The notes: generated from the sequence alone by a model not told the origin. Shown: positions 1 through 6,109, numbered from the stretch's first letter. The stretch is 6,643 bases of DNA from Candidatus Kaiserbacteria bacterium (GCA_024654165.1 JANLIP010000094.1:1-6643); one strand, 5' to 3'. Made by a program: numbers and translations.

Positions 1-1353
1 GTCAATCTGACCGATTGGAAAGTTTCCGAGGGAGGATCAAATCACGGGATAACCGCTTCTCAAGGCGGAGAAAGTTTCTCGTCGGGCGCTTATGCAATCC
101 TCGCTGATAATCCGACAAAATTTCTTGAGGACTGGCCCGCTTATTCGGGGCTTCTTTTTGATACCGCTTTTACAAGCGGACTCTCAAATACCGGCGAGAC
201 GATAGCTGTCGGTACTTTAAATAACGGCACATTCGCACCGGCCGACACCGTCTCGTATCAAAGTTCTTGGGGTTCTGCGGGGGATGGCAATACCCTGCAA
301 AGAGCCAGTGTTTCCGGAACAGGCATGACTCCCGGAGCGCCATCGCCGGGCACCGGTTCACTCGTATCGTCTTCTTCCGGCGGATCGAACACAGGTTCGG
401 GTTCCGATTCTGGAACGTCAACAACTACTACTACAACGACAACCACAACATCAGCAAATACCCCCGCGCCGACCTCTTCCTATGTCGCTCCGCCGGAACC
501 GCAAATCTTTGCGGACGCGGGAGATAACCGGACAGTCATTGTCGCCGCGGATACGGAGTTTTTCGGGCGCGCGTATAACCGGAAGAAAGAAACTTTAACT
601 ACACCCGTTCGGTTTCTGTGGAATTTCGGCGACGGCAGAACTGCCGAGGGGCAGAATGTTCTGCATCATTTTGAATACCCCGGAAGATATGCAGTGGTTC
701 TCAACATTGCGGAAAATCGGGATGCCGCGTCGGACAAAATAATTGTCACCGCGGAACCCGCCAAGCTCGCATTCACCGCTCTTTCGGACGGGAGCGTCAC
801 CATAGGGAATACGGCAGGACGCGATTTGGACTTGTCCGGCTGGATTGTGCGTTCTTTCGTGCGCTCATTTATATTGCCCAAGGATTCAATTATTCTTGCG
901 GGCGAGTCTTTGCGCATAGGAGATAAAACGCTCGGATTCAGAAGCTCGCCCGATACGGAATTAGATTATCCAAACGGCGTGTTGGCGCTTCAGGCGGGGA
1001 CCGCAAGCGGAGATTCAGATTCGCAAGCATCAGACATGCCCGCCGCTGCGCCCGCTTCCGCAAGTTCGTCACCGCCTCCCAAGGCACCCGCGGCTCCGCT
1101 TGCCGTTTCTAATCCGGTAGCGGGTCAAGCGGAAGACGCATCTCCGCCTGAAACCGACAACACCGTCGGCGGTATTGAGGATTCACAAGCAAGCTTATCG
1201 CAAATCGCGGCGGCGAGCGCGGGTGTTTCGGATAGAGGCGGCTCGTATCTTTGGTGGTTCGGAGCTTTCGGGCTGGCGGTGGTCGGCGGGGGCGCTTTGG
1301 TGGCGGCACGGCATGCCAGAAAGCGAGAATGGGATATCGTTGAGGAAGGGTAA
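1..1353 (+). CDS. Cell-surface LTD-PKD-LTD protein with C-terminal membrane anchor (5' truncated)
   Basis: Frame 1 is open from the first base to TAA at 1351-1353, giving 450 residues of a longer protein; the first ATG (325) falls inside a domain and is not the start. Residues 1-112 form most of a lamin-tail domain: a DW-K opening strand, LSNTGETI (61-68), DTVSY, then GNTLQR and TPGAPS. Residues 113-165 are a Ser/Gly/Thr linker with ten consecutive Thr codons (421-450). Residues 169-253 are a PKD beta-sandwich with WNFGDG (207-212) and FEYPGRY. Residues 254-333 resemble a second LTD (DLDLSGW, then a FILPKDSIIL strand). A Pro/Ala/Ser-rich stalk (334-412) leads to a membrane helix (about 416-436) and a charged cytoplasmic tail. 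These folds are usual in extracellular adhesive or scaffold proteins, and no catalytic motif is visible. I infer an envelope-anchored surface protein; ligand and partner are unknown. Confidence 0.85.
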   Translation, partial: VNLTDWKVSEGGSNHGITASQGGESFSSGAYAILADNPTKFLEDWPAYSGLLFDTAFTSGLSNTGETIAVGTLNNGTFAPADTVSYQSSWGSAGDGNTLQRASVSGTGMTPGAPSPGTGSLVSSSSGGSNTGSGSDSGTSTTTTTTTTTTSANTPAPTSSYVAPPEPQIFADAGDNRTVIVAADTEFFGRAYNRKKETLTTPVRFLWNFGDGRTAEGQNVLHHFEYPGRYAVVLNIAENRDAASDKIIVTAEPAKLAFTALSDGSVTIGNTAGRDLDLSGWIVRSFVRSFILPKDSIILAGESLRIGDKTLGFRSSPDTELDYPNGVLALQAGTASGDSDSQASDMPAAAPASASSSPPPKAPAAPLAVSNPVAGQAEDASPPETDNTVGGIEDSQASLSQIAAASAGVSDRGGSYLWWFGAFGLAVVGGGALVAARHARKREWDIVEEG

Positions 1354-1361
1354 GGCGCTCG

Positions 1362-1460
1362 CCATACAGCACTCTTTTGCCGTCGCTGTCTCTGCGTGCT
1401 CGCAGAGCGCTGCCTCTCGGCCCGTCGGCCTGCGAGACACGGCAAAAGAGTGCTGTATGG
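1362..1460. repeat. Long branched palindrome after the LTD/PKD gene
   Basis: A perfect 22-bp inverted repeat (1362-1383 with 1439-1460) starts 8 nt after the TAA stop. Its 55-nt interior holds two more hairpins: CTCTGCG (1390-1396) with CGCAGAG (1401-1407) around a TGCT loop, and TCTCG (1415-1419) with CGAGA (1433-1437) enclosing GGCC-CGTC-GGCC. As RNA or single-stranded DNA it would form a three-way junction. No T-run follows the right arm, so it is not a canonical intrinsic terminator. It could be a transcript 3'-end stabiliser, a REP-like or MITE-like element, or a cruciform. It carries no plausible gene. Confidence 0.85.
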
Positions 1461-1489
1461 GCTCGCTTAGATTGGTTAGGCCGTGTCTC
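1434..1489. repeat. Secondary inverted repeat that competes with the large palindrome
   Basis: GAGACACGGC at 1434-1443 is the exact reverse complement of GCCGTGTCTC at 1480-1489 (10 bp). The left copy overlaps the right arm of the 22-bp stem, so the two pairings exclude each other. The longer stem should dominate at equilibrium. The right copy may be a remnant of a second element of the same kind, since the same bases occur in the interior of the large palindrome read on the other strand. Confidence 0.6.
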
Positions 1490-1520
1490 TCAAGCACTAT
1501 CTTTCTATAACTTGGGCCAT

Positions 1521-1539
1521 CATTACAATTAGTGTAATG
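1521..1539 (+). promoter_or_regulatory. Dyad with embedded -10-like box upstream of the epimerase
   Basis: CATTACA (1521-1527) and TGTAATG (1533-1539) form a perfect 7-bp dyad around a 5-nt centre. TACAAT at 1524-1529 inside it matches the bacterial -10 box at five of six positions and would place transcription start near 1536-1538, just before the candidate start codons at 1539 (GTG) and 1548 (ATG). No good -35 box is visible. The dyad could be a repressor operator over the core promoter or a small 5' hairpin. The dyad itself is certain; its function is inference. Confidence 0.4.
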
Positions 1540-1547
1540 TGTTGCAT

Positions 1548-2420
1548 ATGGGGGATAAAAAGACAGTTATCGTTACTGGCGGAGCGGGCCTGATAGGGCC
1601 GTCTCTCATTGAACTTCTGTTGCCGAAGTATCGCGTCATTTCATTGGATAATTATTTCATCGGCTCCGAGAAGAATCACATAGATGGCGCGGAGTACATC
1701 AAAGGGCACACCAAAGATATTGAATCTCTTTTGGGAGGCGAGACGCCCGCAATCATTTTCCACCTCGGAGAATATTCGCGAGTAGAACAAAGTTTTAACG
1801 ACCTTGAGTTGGTTTGGGAATCAAATGTAGCGGGGACTTTCCGCGTGCTTCAATATTGGAAGAAGCGCAAGTGCAAGATTGTTTACGCCGGCTCCAGTAC
1901 GAAATTTTCTGACGGCGGATTAGGCCGGGATCAAAGCCCCTACGCGTGGATGAAAGCGAGCAATACAGAGCTTGTGAAGAATTACGGCGAGTGGTTTGGA
2001 TTGCCTTTTGCGATAACTTATTTTTATAACGGCTACGGCCCGCGGGAGCTCGCCGATGGCCCGTATGCAAGCGTTTTGGGCCGGTTCAAAAAGCAGTACG
2101 CTTCCGGCAAGCCGATTACGGTTGTGGCACCGGGGCACCAGCGCAGAAATTTCACTCATGTGGATGATTTGGCCCGCGGGCTATCAATGGTGGGCGAGCG
2201 GGGGCAAGGCGATGAATATGGTATTGGAAGCCCCGAATCATTTACGATGCTTGAAATTGCAGAAATGTTCGGAGGAGAGATTGAGATGCTGCCGGAGCGC
2301 AAAGGAAACAGGTTGGAATCAGTGGTGGACACATCTCGCGTAGAAAAAGAATTCGGATGGAAGCCACAACACACCGTGCGCGAGTACATTGAATCACTGA
2401 AAACGCAAAAAAGGAAATGA
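1548..2420 (+). CDS. NAD-dependent nucleotide-sugar epimerase/dehydratase (extended SDR)
   Basis: A 290-residue protein, slightly short for the UDP-glucose 4-epimerase-like extended SDR family (usually about 310-340). It has an N-terminal Rossmann fold with TGGAGLIG (10-17) binding the dinucleotide and Asp34 after the second strand. HLGEYSRVEQS (72-82) matches the family's conserved HLAA...V..S segment. SST at 116-118 and Tyr132-x3-Lys136 form the catalytic Ser/Thr-Tyr-Lys set. NGYGPR (161-166) and RNFTHVDDLARG (200-211) line the sugar-nucleotide pocket. The reaction would be oxidation and re-reduction, or dehydration, of a UDP-, GDP- or dTDP-sugar in the cytoplasm; the exact substrate cannot be read from sequence. 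I chose ATG 1548 because it sits two residues before the first strand; in-frame GTG 1539 and TTG 1542 would add three residues. No Shine-Dalgarno is visible. It probably feeds the three downstream transferases. Confidence 0.88.
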   Translation: MGDKKTVIVTGGAGLIGPSLIELLLPKYRVISLDNYFIGSEKNHIDGAEYIKGHTKDIESLLGGETPAIIFHLGEYSRVEQSFNDLELVWESNVAGTFRVLQYWKKRKCKIVYAGSSTKFSDGGLGRDQSPYAWMKASNTELVKNYGEWFGLPFAITYFYNGYGPRELADGPYASVLGRFKKQYASGKPITVVAPGHQRRNFTHVDDLARGLSMVGERGQGDEYGIGSPESFTMLEIAEMFGGEIEMLPERKGNRLESVVDTSRVEKEFGWKPQHTVREYIESLKTQKRK

Positions 2421-2439
2421 ACCCCGTTAGAAGTCTTTG

Positions 2440-2468
2440 GCAGAAAAATTTATATTAAATTTTTCTGC
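2440..2468. repeat. A/T-rich perfect hairpin in the epimerase-transferase gap
   Basis: GCAGAAAAATTTA (2440-2452) pairs with TAAATTTTTCTGC (2456-2468) around a 3-nt TAT loop, giving 13 perfect base pairs. It lies within the loop of the 16-bp inverted repeat. The right arm contains five T residues, but the stem is A/T-rich and the T-run is inside it, so it is only loosely terminator-like on either strand. Confidence 0.75.
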
Positions 2469-2499
2469 GAGGCCTACCGAGACCAAAAAGTAAGTGGAA

Positions 2500-2505
2500 C
2501 ATAAT
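2500..2505 (+). promoter_or_regulatory. Possible -10 box for the glycosyltransferase operon
   Basis: CATAAT matches TATAAT at five of six positions and ends 15 nt before ATG 2521, which would give a leader of about 9 nt. There is no recognisable -35 element and no TG extension. If real, it would exclude the upstream GTG at 2494 as a start. Read-through from the epimerase gene is an equally good explanation for expression. Confidence 0.25.
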
Positions 2506-2520
2506 CTACAAGACGAACAT

Positions 2521-3771
2521 ATGAATAAACAGCGACAGACTTCTAACGGGGTAAAAAGAATCCTTATCTTCTCGCTCGCGTATCATCCTTACGTCGGCGG
2601 GGCGGAGATTGCGATAAAAGAAATTACCGACCGTCTGCTCGCGAGCGAATATGAGTTTGACATGATTACTCTGCGCTTTGACAAGCGTTTGCCAGCACTT
2701 GAAAGGATGGGAAATGTGAACGTGCATCGTATCGGATTCACAGCAAATAATGTGAAAGTATCCGATCGCCGGATACCTCTTCGGTGCCGAGTTTCAAAAA
2801 TTCTTTTCCCAATAACTGCATTTTTTAAAGCACGCTCGCTTCATCAAAGACATCCGTACAGCATTATCTGGGCGATGATGGCGAACCAGGCAGGATTTGG
2901 CGCGCTTCTGTTTAAATATGCGCATCCGAGAATTCCGTACTTCCTGGAACTGCAAGATGGAAACTCATTGGAGCAAGTTAAATCGCGACAGCCATTTTTG
3001 CGCTTAATATGGGGGTTTTATAGGCGCATCTATCTGAAAGCGGACATCATAAAAGCAATCTCTAATTTTATTGCAGATTTGGCGCGCGAAATAGGTTTCA
3101 AGGGCCCTGTAGAGATTATTCCAAATGCCGTGGACGCTGCGAAATTCTCTGCCCGCGTTTCGATAGAGGAACAGGTAGAACTGAAAGCGCGATTCGGAAA
3201 GAAAATGGACGATGTATTTTTATTTACCGCATCGCGCCTTGTGCTTTCTCGCGGTATTGAAGATATAATCCGCGCGCTTAAATATTTGCCTGCAAATGTG
3301 AAGCTTCTAATCGCAGGAATCGGGGAAGATCAGGAAAATCTGGAGAAAATCGCGCATGATTCCGGCGTTGCGAAACGCGTATTGTTCGTCGGCCACGTGA
3401 GCCATGAACGGCTCCCAGTCTATTATCAAATTTCCGACATATTCGTCAGGCCCTCAATCATTGAGGGCTTCGGGAGTTCTTTCGTTGAGGCTTTCGCCGC
3501 GGGCATTCCCGTAATCGCGACGCCAGTCGGAGGAATTCCGGATTTTCTATTTGACCCCGAGCGAAATCCGCACAGCCCTGCAACCGGATTGTTTTGCGAG
3601 GTAAGGAATCCGGAATCCATTGCGCGCGCAGTTTTGCGCTACATGCGTGAGCCGGCGCTTGTCGCTGAAGTGGTGCAGAATGCAAAAGCGCTTGCAGAGA
3701 AGAAATATGATTGGGATATAATTGCGCGCGATATGGATGAGAAAGTATTCAACCCCTTGATGAATGTATGA
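2521..3771 (+). CDS. Glycosyltransferase, GT4-like (GT-B fold), first of three
   Basis: A 416-residue GT-B enzyme with two Rossmann-like halves. The N-terminal acceptor half opens with RILIFSLAYHPYVGGAEIA, whose GGAE loop is typical of GT4. The C-terminal donor half starts near IIPNAVD and carries TASRL...SRG (Arg where Lys is usual before the Gly), LLIAGIGED, then VRPSIIEGFGSSFVEAFAAG. The last contains the E-x7-E motif (Glu315 and Glu323), which binds the nucleotide-sugar. It should transfer a sugar with retention of configuration to a growing glycan at the inner membrane face. ATG 2521 is preferred; in-frame GTG 2494 would add nine residues (MEHNLQDEH). Residues 2-11 precede the conserved first strand and are partly encoded by an inverted repeat arm. 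The stop overlaps the next start (ATGA, 3768-3771), so the two are translationally coupled. Donor and acceptor cannot be assigned. Confidence 0.88.
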   Translation: MNKQRQTSNGVKRILIFSLAYHPYVGGAEIAIKEITDRLLASEYEFDMITLRFDKRLPALERMGNVNVHRIGFTANNVKVSDRRIPLRCRVSKILFPITAFFKARSLHQRHPYSIIWAMMANQAGFGALLFKYAHPRIPYFLELQDGNSLEQVKSRQPFLRLIWGFYRRIYLKADIIKAISNFIADLAREIGFKGPVEIIPNAVDAAKFSARVSIEEQVELKARFGKKMDDVFLFTASRLVLSRGIEDIIRALKYLPANVKLLIAGIGEDQENLEKIAHDSGVAKRVLFVGHVSHERLPVYYQISDIFVRPSIIEGFGSSFVEAFAAGIPVIATPVGGIPDFLFDPERNPHSPATGLFCEVRNPESIARAVLRYMREPALVAEVVQNAKALAEKKYDWDIIARDMDEKVFNPLMNV

Positions 3772-4910
3772 AGATTTTGATTGTCACAGGAATTTTTGAG
3801 CCGGAAAGCGGAGGCCCAGCCACCTATGCCCCCAAAATTGCGGAGAAATTAATCGGTGCGGGCCACCAAGTCTCCGTGATTACTTACTCGGTAAAATCAC
3901 AGTATGATTTTGATTCGCAATATAAATTCAAATTGAAACGCATCAAACGCGGTAACAAACTATTTAATCGTGTAAGGATGTTTACCGCAGTTTTCACAGA
4001 ATCAGATGGAGCGGATGTAGTGTATATGCTTGATTGGTTTGCGGCAGGGCTGCCTGGAGCGATTGCATCACGCATGCGCGGGGTTCCTTATGTGGTACGC
4101 GTGGGCGGAGATTATTTGTGGGAACAGAAATATCTTGAATCTGATGCGGTACCGGTTTCCTTGTTGGACTTCTACAAACATGGTCTGTACTCAAAAATGT
4201 CGTACAGGCCGTTTTTCTGGCTTATTCGCTGGGTGCTTACGGAGGCGAGCAAAGTAATCTTTAATTCTGACAAGCAGAGAGAGCTATATGAAGAGTACTA
4301 TGGGCTCTCTAACGCGGCGACCGTTTACAACCCAGTGCCTCGCATGGAAACTCAAGATGTATCGCGGGGAAAGGCAACGCATGAATTCGTGTACTGCGGG
4401 CGCTTCATTGTCATGAAAAACTTAACGGCCTTGATTCGGGCATTCGCTCAAGCAAGAATCCCCAACGATTACAAACTCTCGTTGATAGGAGACGGCCCTC
4501 GCAAGGCCGAATTGGCGCGCCTTGTAGAGACACTGGGTTTGCAGGAGCGCGTTAAAATTCAACAAAGCATGAGATTGCCCGATCTTTTTCAGCGTATTAA
4601 AGATTGCAGGGCATTCATATTGCCGAGCTGGACAGATATTTCTCCGAATCAAGTATACGAAGCGATGGCCATCGGTCTTCCCGCTGTCGTTACGCAGGAA
4701 AATTATTTAAGCATCCGCAACCAGTTGCCCGAAATGATTGACCCGAATTCTATTGATGATATTTCCGCCAAGCTGGAAATGCTCGCGGATGATGCGAAAT
4801 ACCGCGTCTTTGCGGAAGCATTTAGGGCGATATCGTTTAAAAATACATGGGACGACGTTGCGCGCGAACATCTTAAAATATTCAACGAAGTGATTCAAGA
4901 AAAATCATGA
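3768..4910 (+). CDS. Glycosyltransferase, GT4-like, second of three, with D-x7-E motif
   Basis: 380 residues, the usual size for a GT4 GT-B enzyme. It starts MKILIVTGIFEPESGGPATY, where the GGPATY loop is the N-terminal signature of this class. RVGGDYLWE (111-119) and VIFNSD (163-168) follow in the acceptor half. The donor half has VYCGRFIVMKN, with Arg212 and Lys217 placed to contact the donor diphosphate, then LSLIGDGP (237-244). The last motif is SWTDISPNQVYEAMAIGLP: the position of the first Glu of E-x7-E is Asp290, with Glu298 intact. Such T-[DE]-[IV]-S-P variants occur in GT4 as I recall, so I expect an active enzyme. It begins and ends with ATGA overlaps (3768-3771 and 4907-4910) and has no clear Shine-Dalgarno, so it depends on coupling to its neighbours. 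It probably adds one sugar to the same glycan; substrates are unknown. Confidence 0.88.
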   Translation: MKILIVTGIFEPESGGPATYAPKIAEKLIGAGHQVSVITYSVKSQYDFDSQYKFKLKRIKRGNKLFNRVRMFTAVFTESDGADVVYMLDWFAAGLPGAIASRMRGVPYVVRVGGDYLWEQKYLESDAVPVSLLDFYKHGLYSKMSYRPFFWLIRWVLTEASKVIFNSDKQRELYEEYYGLSNAATVYNPVPRMETQDVSRGKATHEFVYCGRFIVMKNLTALIRAFAQARIPNDYKLSLIGDGPRKAELARLVETLGLQERVKIQQSMRLPDLFQRIKDCRAFILPSWTDISPNQVYEAMAIGLPAVVTQENYLSIRNQLPEMIDPNSIDDISAKLEMLADDAKYRVFAEAFRAISFKNTWDDVAREHLKIFNEVIQEKS

Positions 4911-6025
4911 AAGTACTTCAAATAGGTTCGGACAGGTCAATCTTTGATTCGGACGGTGCTTCCGCATTGCGCATGCGCGCGTATGGAAAACGTTTCGGCG
5001 AACTTGAGATGATTATTTTCTCCCTTCGCGTACATCAGATGAGGGAGGCGCGCTTGAGCGAACATGCGTGTGCGCAGGCGACCGATTCATACTTTCGGTT
5101 TTTGTACGTGTGGGATGCAGTATTGCTCGCTCTCAAACTGCCGAAGCCTGATGTTGTTTCCGTGCAAGACCCATTTGAGGCTGGAATTACGGGCTGGATT
5201 GTCGCGCGGTGCAGGCGGATTCCGCTTCATGTGCAGGTGCACACGGATTTTCTCTCTCCGGAATATGTGCAACATTCTTTTTTGAACTGGATTCGCGTAC
5301 TTATCGCTGGATTTGTTTTGCGCCGTGCATCGCGAATTCGCGTCGTGTCCGAACGAATCAAAACCTCTCTTGAAAAGAAATATAATTTGCGCGTGCCTGT
5401 GGCGGTTCTGCCGATTTTTGTTGATGTTGAGCTTTTCAGAAATGCAAAGGCAGAAGAAAATTTGGCTAAACGTTTTACAGAATTTAAGAATAAGCTTTTA
5501 GTCGTGTCGCGCCTTGAGCCAGAGAAGAATACGGCGCTCGCGGTTCGCGCATTTGCTAAATCCGCGCCGAAGGATTCTTGCCTAATTATCGTTGGAGAAG
5601 GAAGAGAGAGGGCGCGCCTAGTGCGCTTAGCGCAAGAGAGAGGAGTGTCAAACAGAGTATTTTTTGAAGGCGCGCAAGCACCGATAAAATATTACAAACT
5701 AGCGAATTTAGTCCTTGCGCCGTCGCTCTATGAGGGGTACGGAATGGTCATCGTGGAAGCTCTCGCCTCCGGCATTCCCGTGCTTTCTACCGATGTGGGA
5801 ATAGCCCGCGAAGCGGGCGCGGCTATCGCATCAAGAGAAAAGTTCCCGGAAGCGCTAGGGGAATGGTTTAAAAACAGGCCGTCCACAGGCGAATCAGCAG
5901 ATTTCGTGGCTAGGCCTGCCGCCACAACCGGCGGTCCCCCAGAAGGAGTGTTAAGCAATTACCCGTACAAGAATTTTGAGGAGTACGTTGAGGCATACTG
6001 CGACGATATTAAGAATTCAGTCTGA
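4907..6025 (+). CDS. Glycosyltransferase, GT4-like, third of three
   Basis: 372 residues. The start MKVLQIGSDRSIFD overlaps the previous stop by ATGA. PDVVSVQDPFEAG (81-93) and VQVHTDF (109-115) belong to the acceptor half. The link to the donor half is VAVLPIFVDVELF. The donor half shows VVSRLEPEKN (Arg202, Lys207), LIIVGEGRER, and APSLYEGYGMVIVEALASG, with the E-x7-E pair Glu276 and Glu284. After VGIAREAGAAIAS comes an unusual stretch, residues about 324-347, rich in Pro, Gly, Ala and Thr. The protein then resumes with YPYKNFEEYVEAYCDDI, a helical C-terminus I associate with CPR transferases. The function is cytoplasmic or membrane-peripheral sugar transfer in surface glycan assembly; the specific linkage cannot be told. 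It is the last gene of the coupled trio, and a long palindrome starts 7 nt after its stop. Confidence 0.88.
   Translation: MKVLQIGSDRSIFDSDGASALRMRAYGKRFGELEMIIFSLRVHQMREARLSEHACAQATDSYFRFLYVWDAVLLALKLPKPDVVSVQDPFEAGITGWIVARCRRIPLHVQVHTDFLSPEYVQHSFLNWIRVLIAGFVLRRASRIRVVSERIKTSLEKKYNLRVPVAVLPIFVDVELFRNAKAEENLAKRFTEFKNKLLVVSRLEPEKNTALAVRAFAKSAPKDSCLIIVGEGRERARLVRLAQERGVSNRVFFEGAQAPIKYYKLANLVLAPSLYEGYGMVIVEALASGIPVLSTDVGIAREAGAAIASREKFPEALGEWFKNRPSTGESADFVARPAATTGGPPEGVLSNYPYKNFEEYVEAYCDDIKNSV
5876..5947 (+). other. In-frame low-complexity insertion in the third transferase
   Basis: This 72-nt stretch encodes residues 324-347 (RPSTGESADFVARPAA, then TTGGPPEG), between two regions that look like conserved GT4 sequence. 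It is richer in G+C than its surroundings and contains a small hairpin, CCGCC (5919-5923) with GGCGG (5930-5934), around a 6-nt loop. It looks like repeat-derived DNA that happens to keep the frame. The alternative is an ordinary flexible loop. The exact edges are approximate. Confidence 0.45.
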
Positions 6026-6032
6026 CAGTCTC

Positions 6033-6094
6033 TATTCCAGTCTTTTGCCGCGCCCGTCCGTAGCCTTGGCGGAGGAGGGCAAAAGACTGGAATA
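6033..6094. repeat. Long palindrome after the glycosyltransferase operon
   Basis: TATTCCAGTCTTTTGCC (6033-6049) and its exact reverse complement (6078-6094) form a 17-bp perfect stem starting 7 nt after the TGA stop. The 28-nt interior contains TCCG (6057-6060) pairing with CGGA (6070-6073). The inner CTTTTGCCG and GGCAAAAGA blocks also occur in the palindrome at 1362-1460, while the outer arms differ. No T-run follows on the + strand. The core around CCGTAGCCTTGGCGG resembles repeats I remember from CPR assemblies, which is unverified. Confidence 0.85.
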
Positions 6095-6109
6095 AGGAAA
6101 TAGGAAGGA

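Larger units (their letters stand above)
2421..2552. repeat. Long inverted repeat running from the epimerase stop into the next gene
   Basis: ACCCCGTTAGAAGTCT (2421-2436) begins at the base after the TGA stop. Its exact reverse complement, AGACTTCTAACGGGGT, lies at 2537-2552, inside the first codons of the next gene. The 16-bp perfect stem encloses 100 nt that include a second hairpin (2440-2468), a -10-like hexamer and the start codon. The right arm supplies residues about 6-11 (QTSNGV) of the transferase. I recall similar ...SNGV peptides at protein ends in CPR annotations, which would fit a dispersed element, but this was not searched. Confidence 0.85.

Noticed and set aside
325..1353. ATG 325 as the true start of the first gene
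   Set aside because: The same frame is open back to position 1 and encodes a recognisable lamin-tail domain upstream of that Met, so the gene begins outside the window.
1362..1460. tRNA or CRISPR repeat
   Set aside because: The branched fold lacks tRNA landmarks (no T-loop GTTCNANNC, no CCA-type acceptor), and there is only one copy with no spacer array.
1109..1497. Minus-strand open frames across the same palindrome
   Set aside because: They are Arg/Ala/Pro-rich antisense shadows created by the GC-rich repeat and have no domain or ribosome binding site.
1175..1510. Possible + strand gene of 111 codons across the LTD/PKD gene end and spacer
   Set aside because: It overlaps the well-supported gene in another frame and then reads through the palindrome. 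Its composition is not protein-like.
2494..2520. GTG 2494 as start of the first transferase
   Set aside because: It would add nine residues with no homology value and lies upstream of a -10-like hexamer. ATG 2521 is the simpler choice, though the GTG is not excluded.
5801..5826. Imperfect palindrome ATAGCC...GGCTAT with inner GCCCGC/GCGGGC in the third transferase
   Set aside because: It encodes the conserved VGIAREAG segment in the normal frame and is explained by Ala/Gly/Arg codons in that motif.
6033..6094. Canonical intrinsic terminator
   Set aside because: The stem is followed by AGGAAATAGG, not a T-run, and the loop of 28 nt is too large. A terminator role is possible only by another mechanism.
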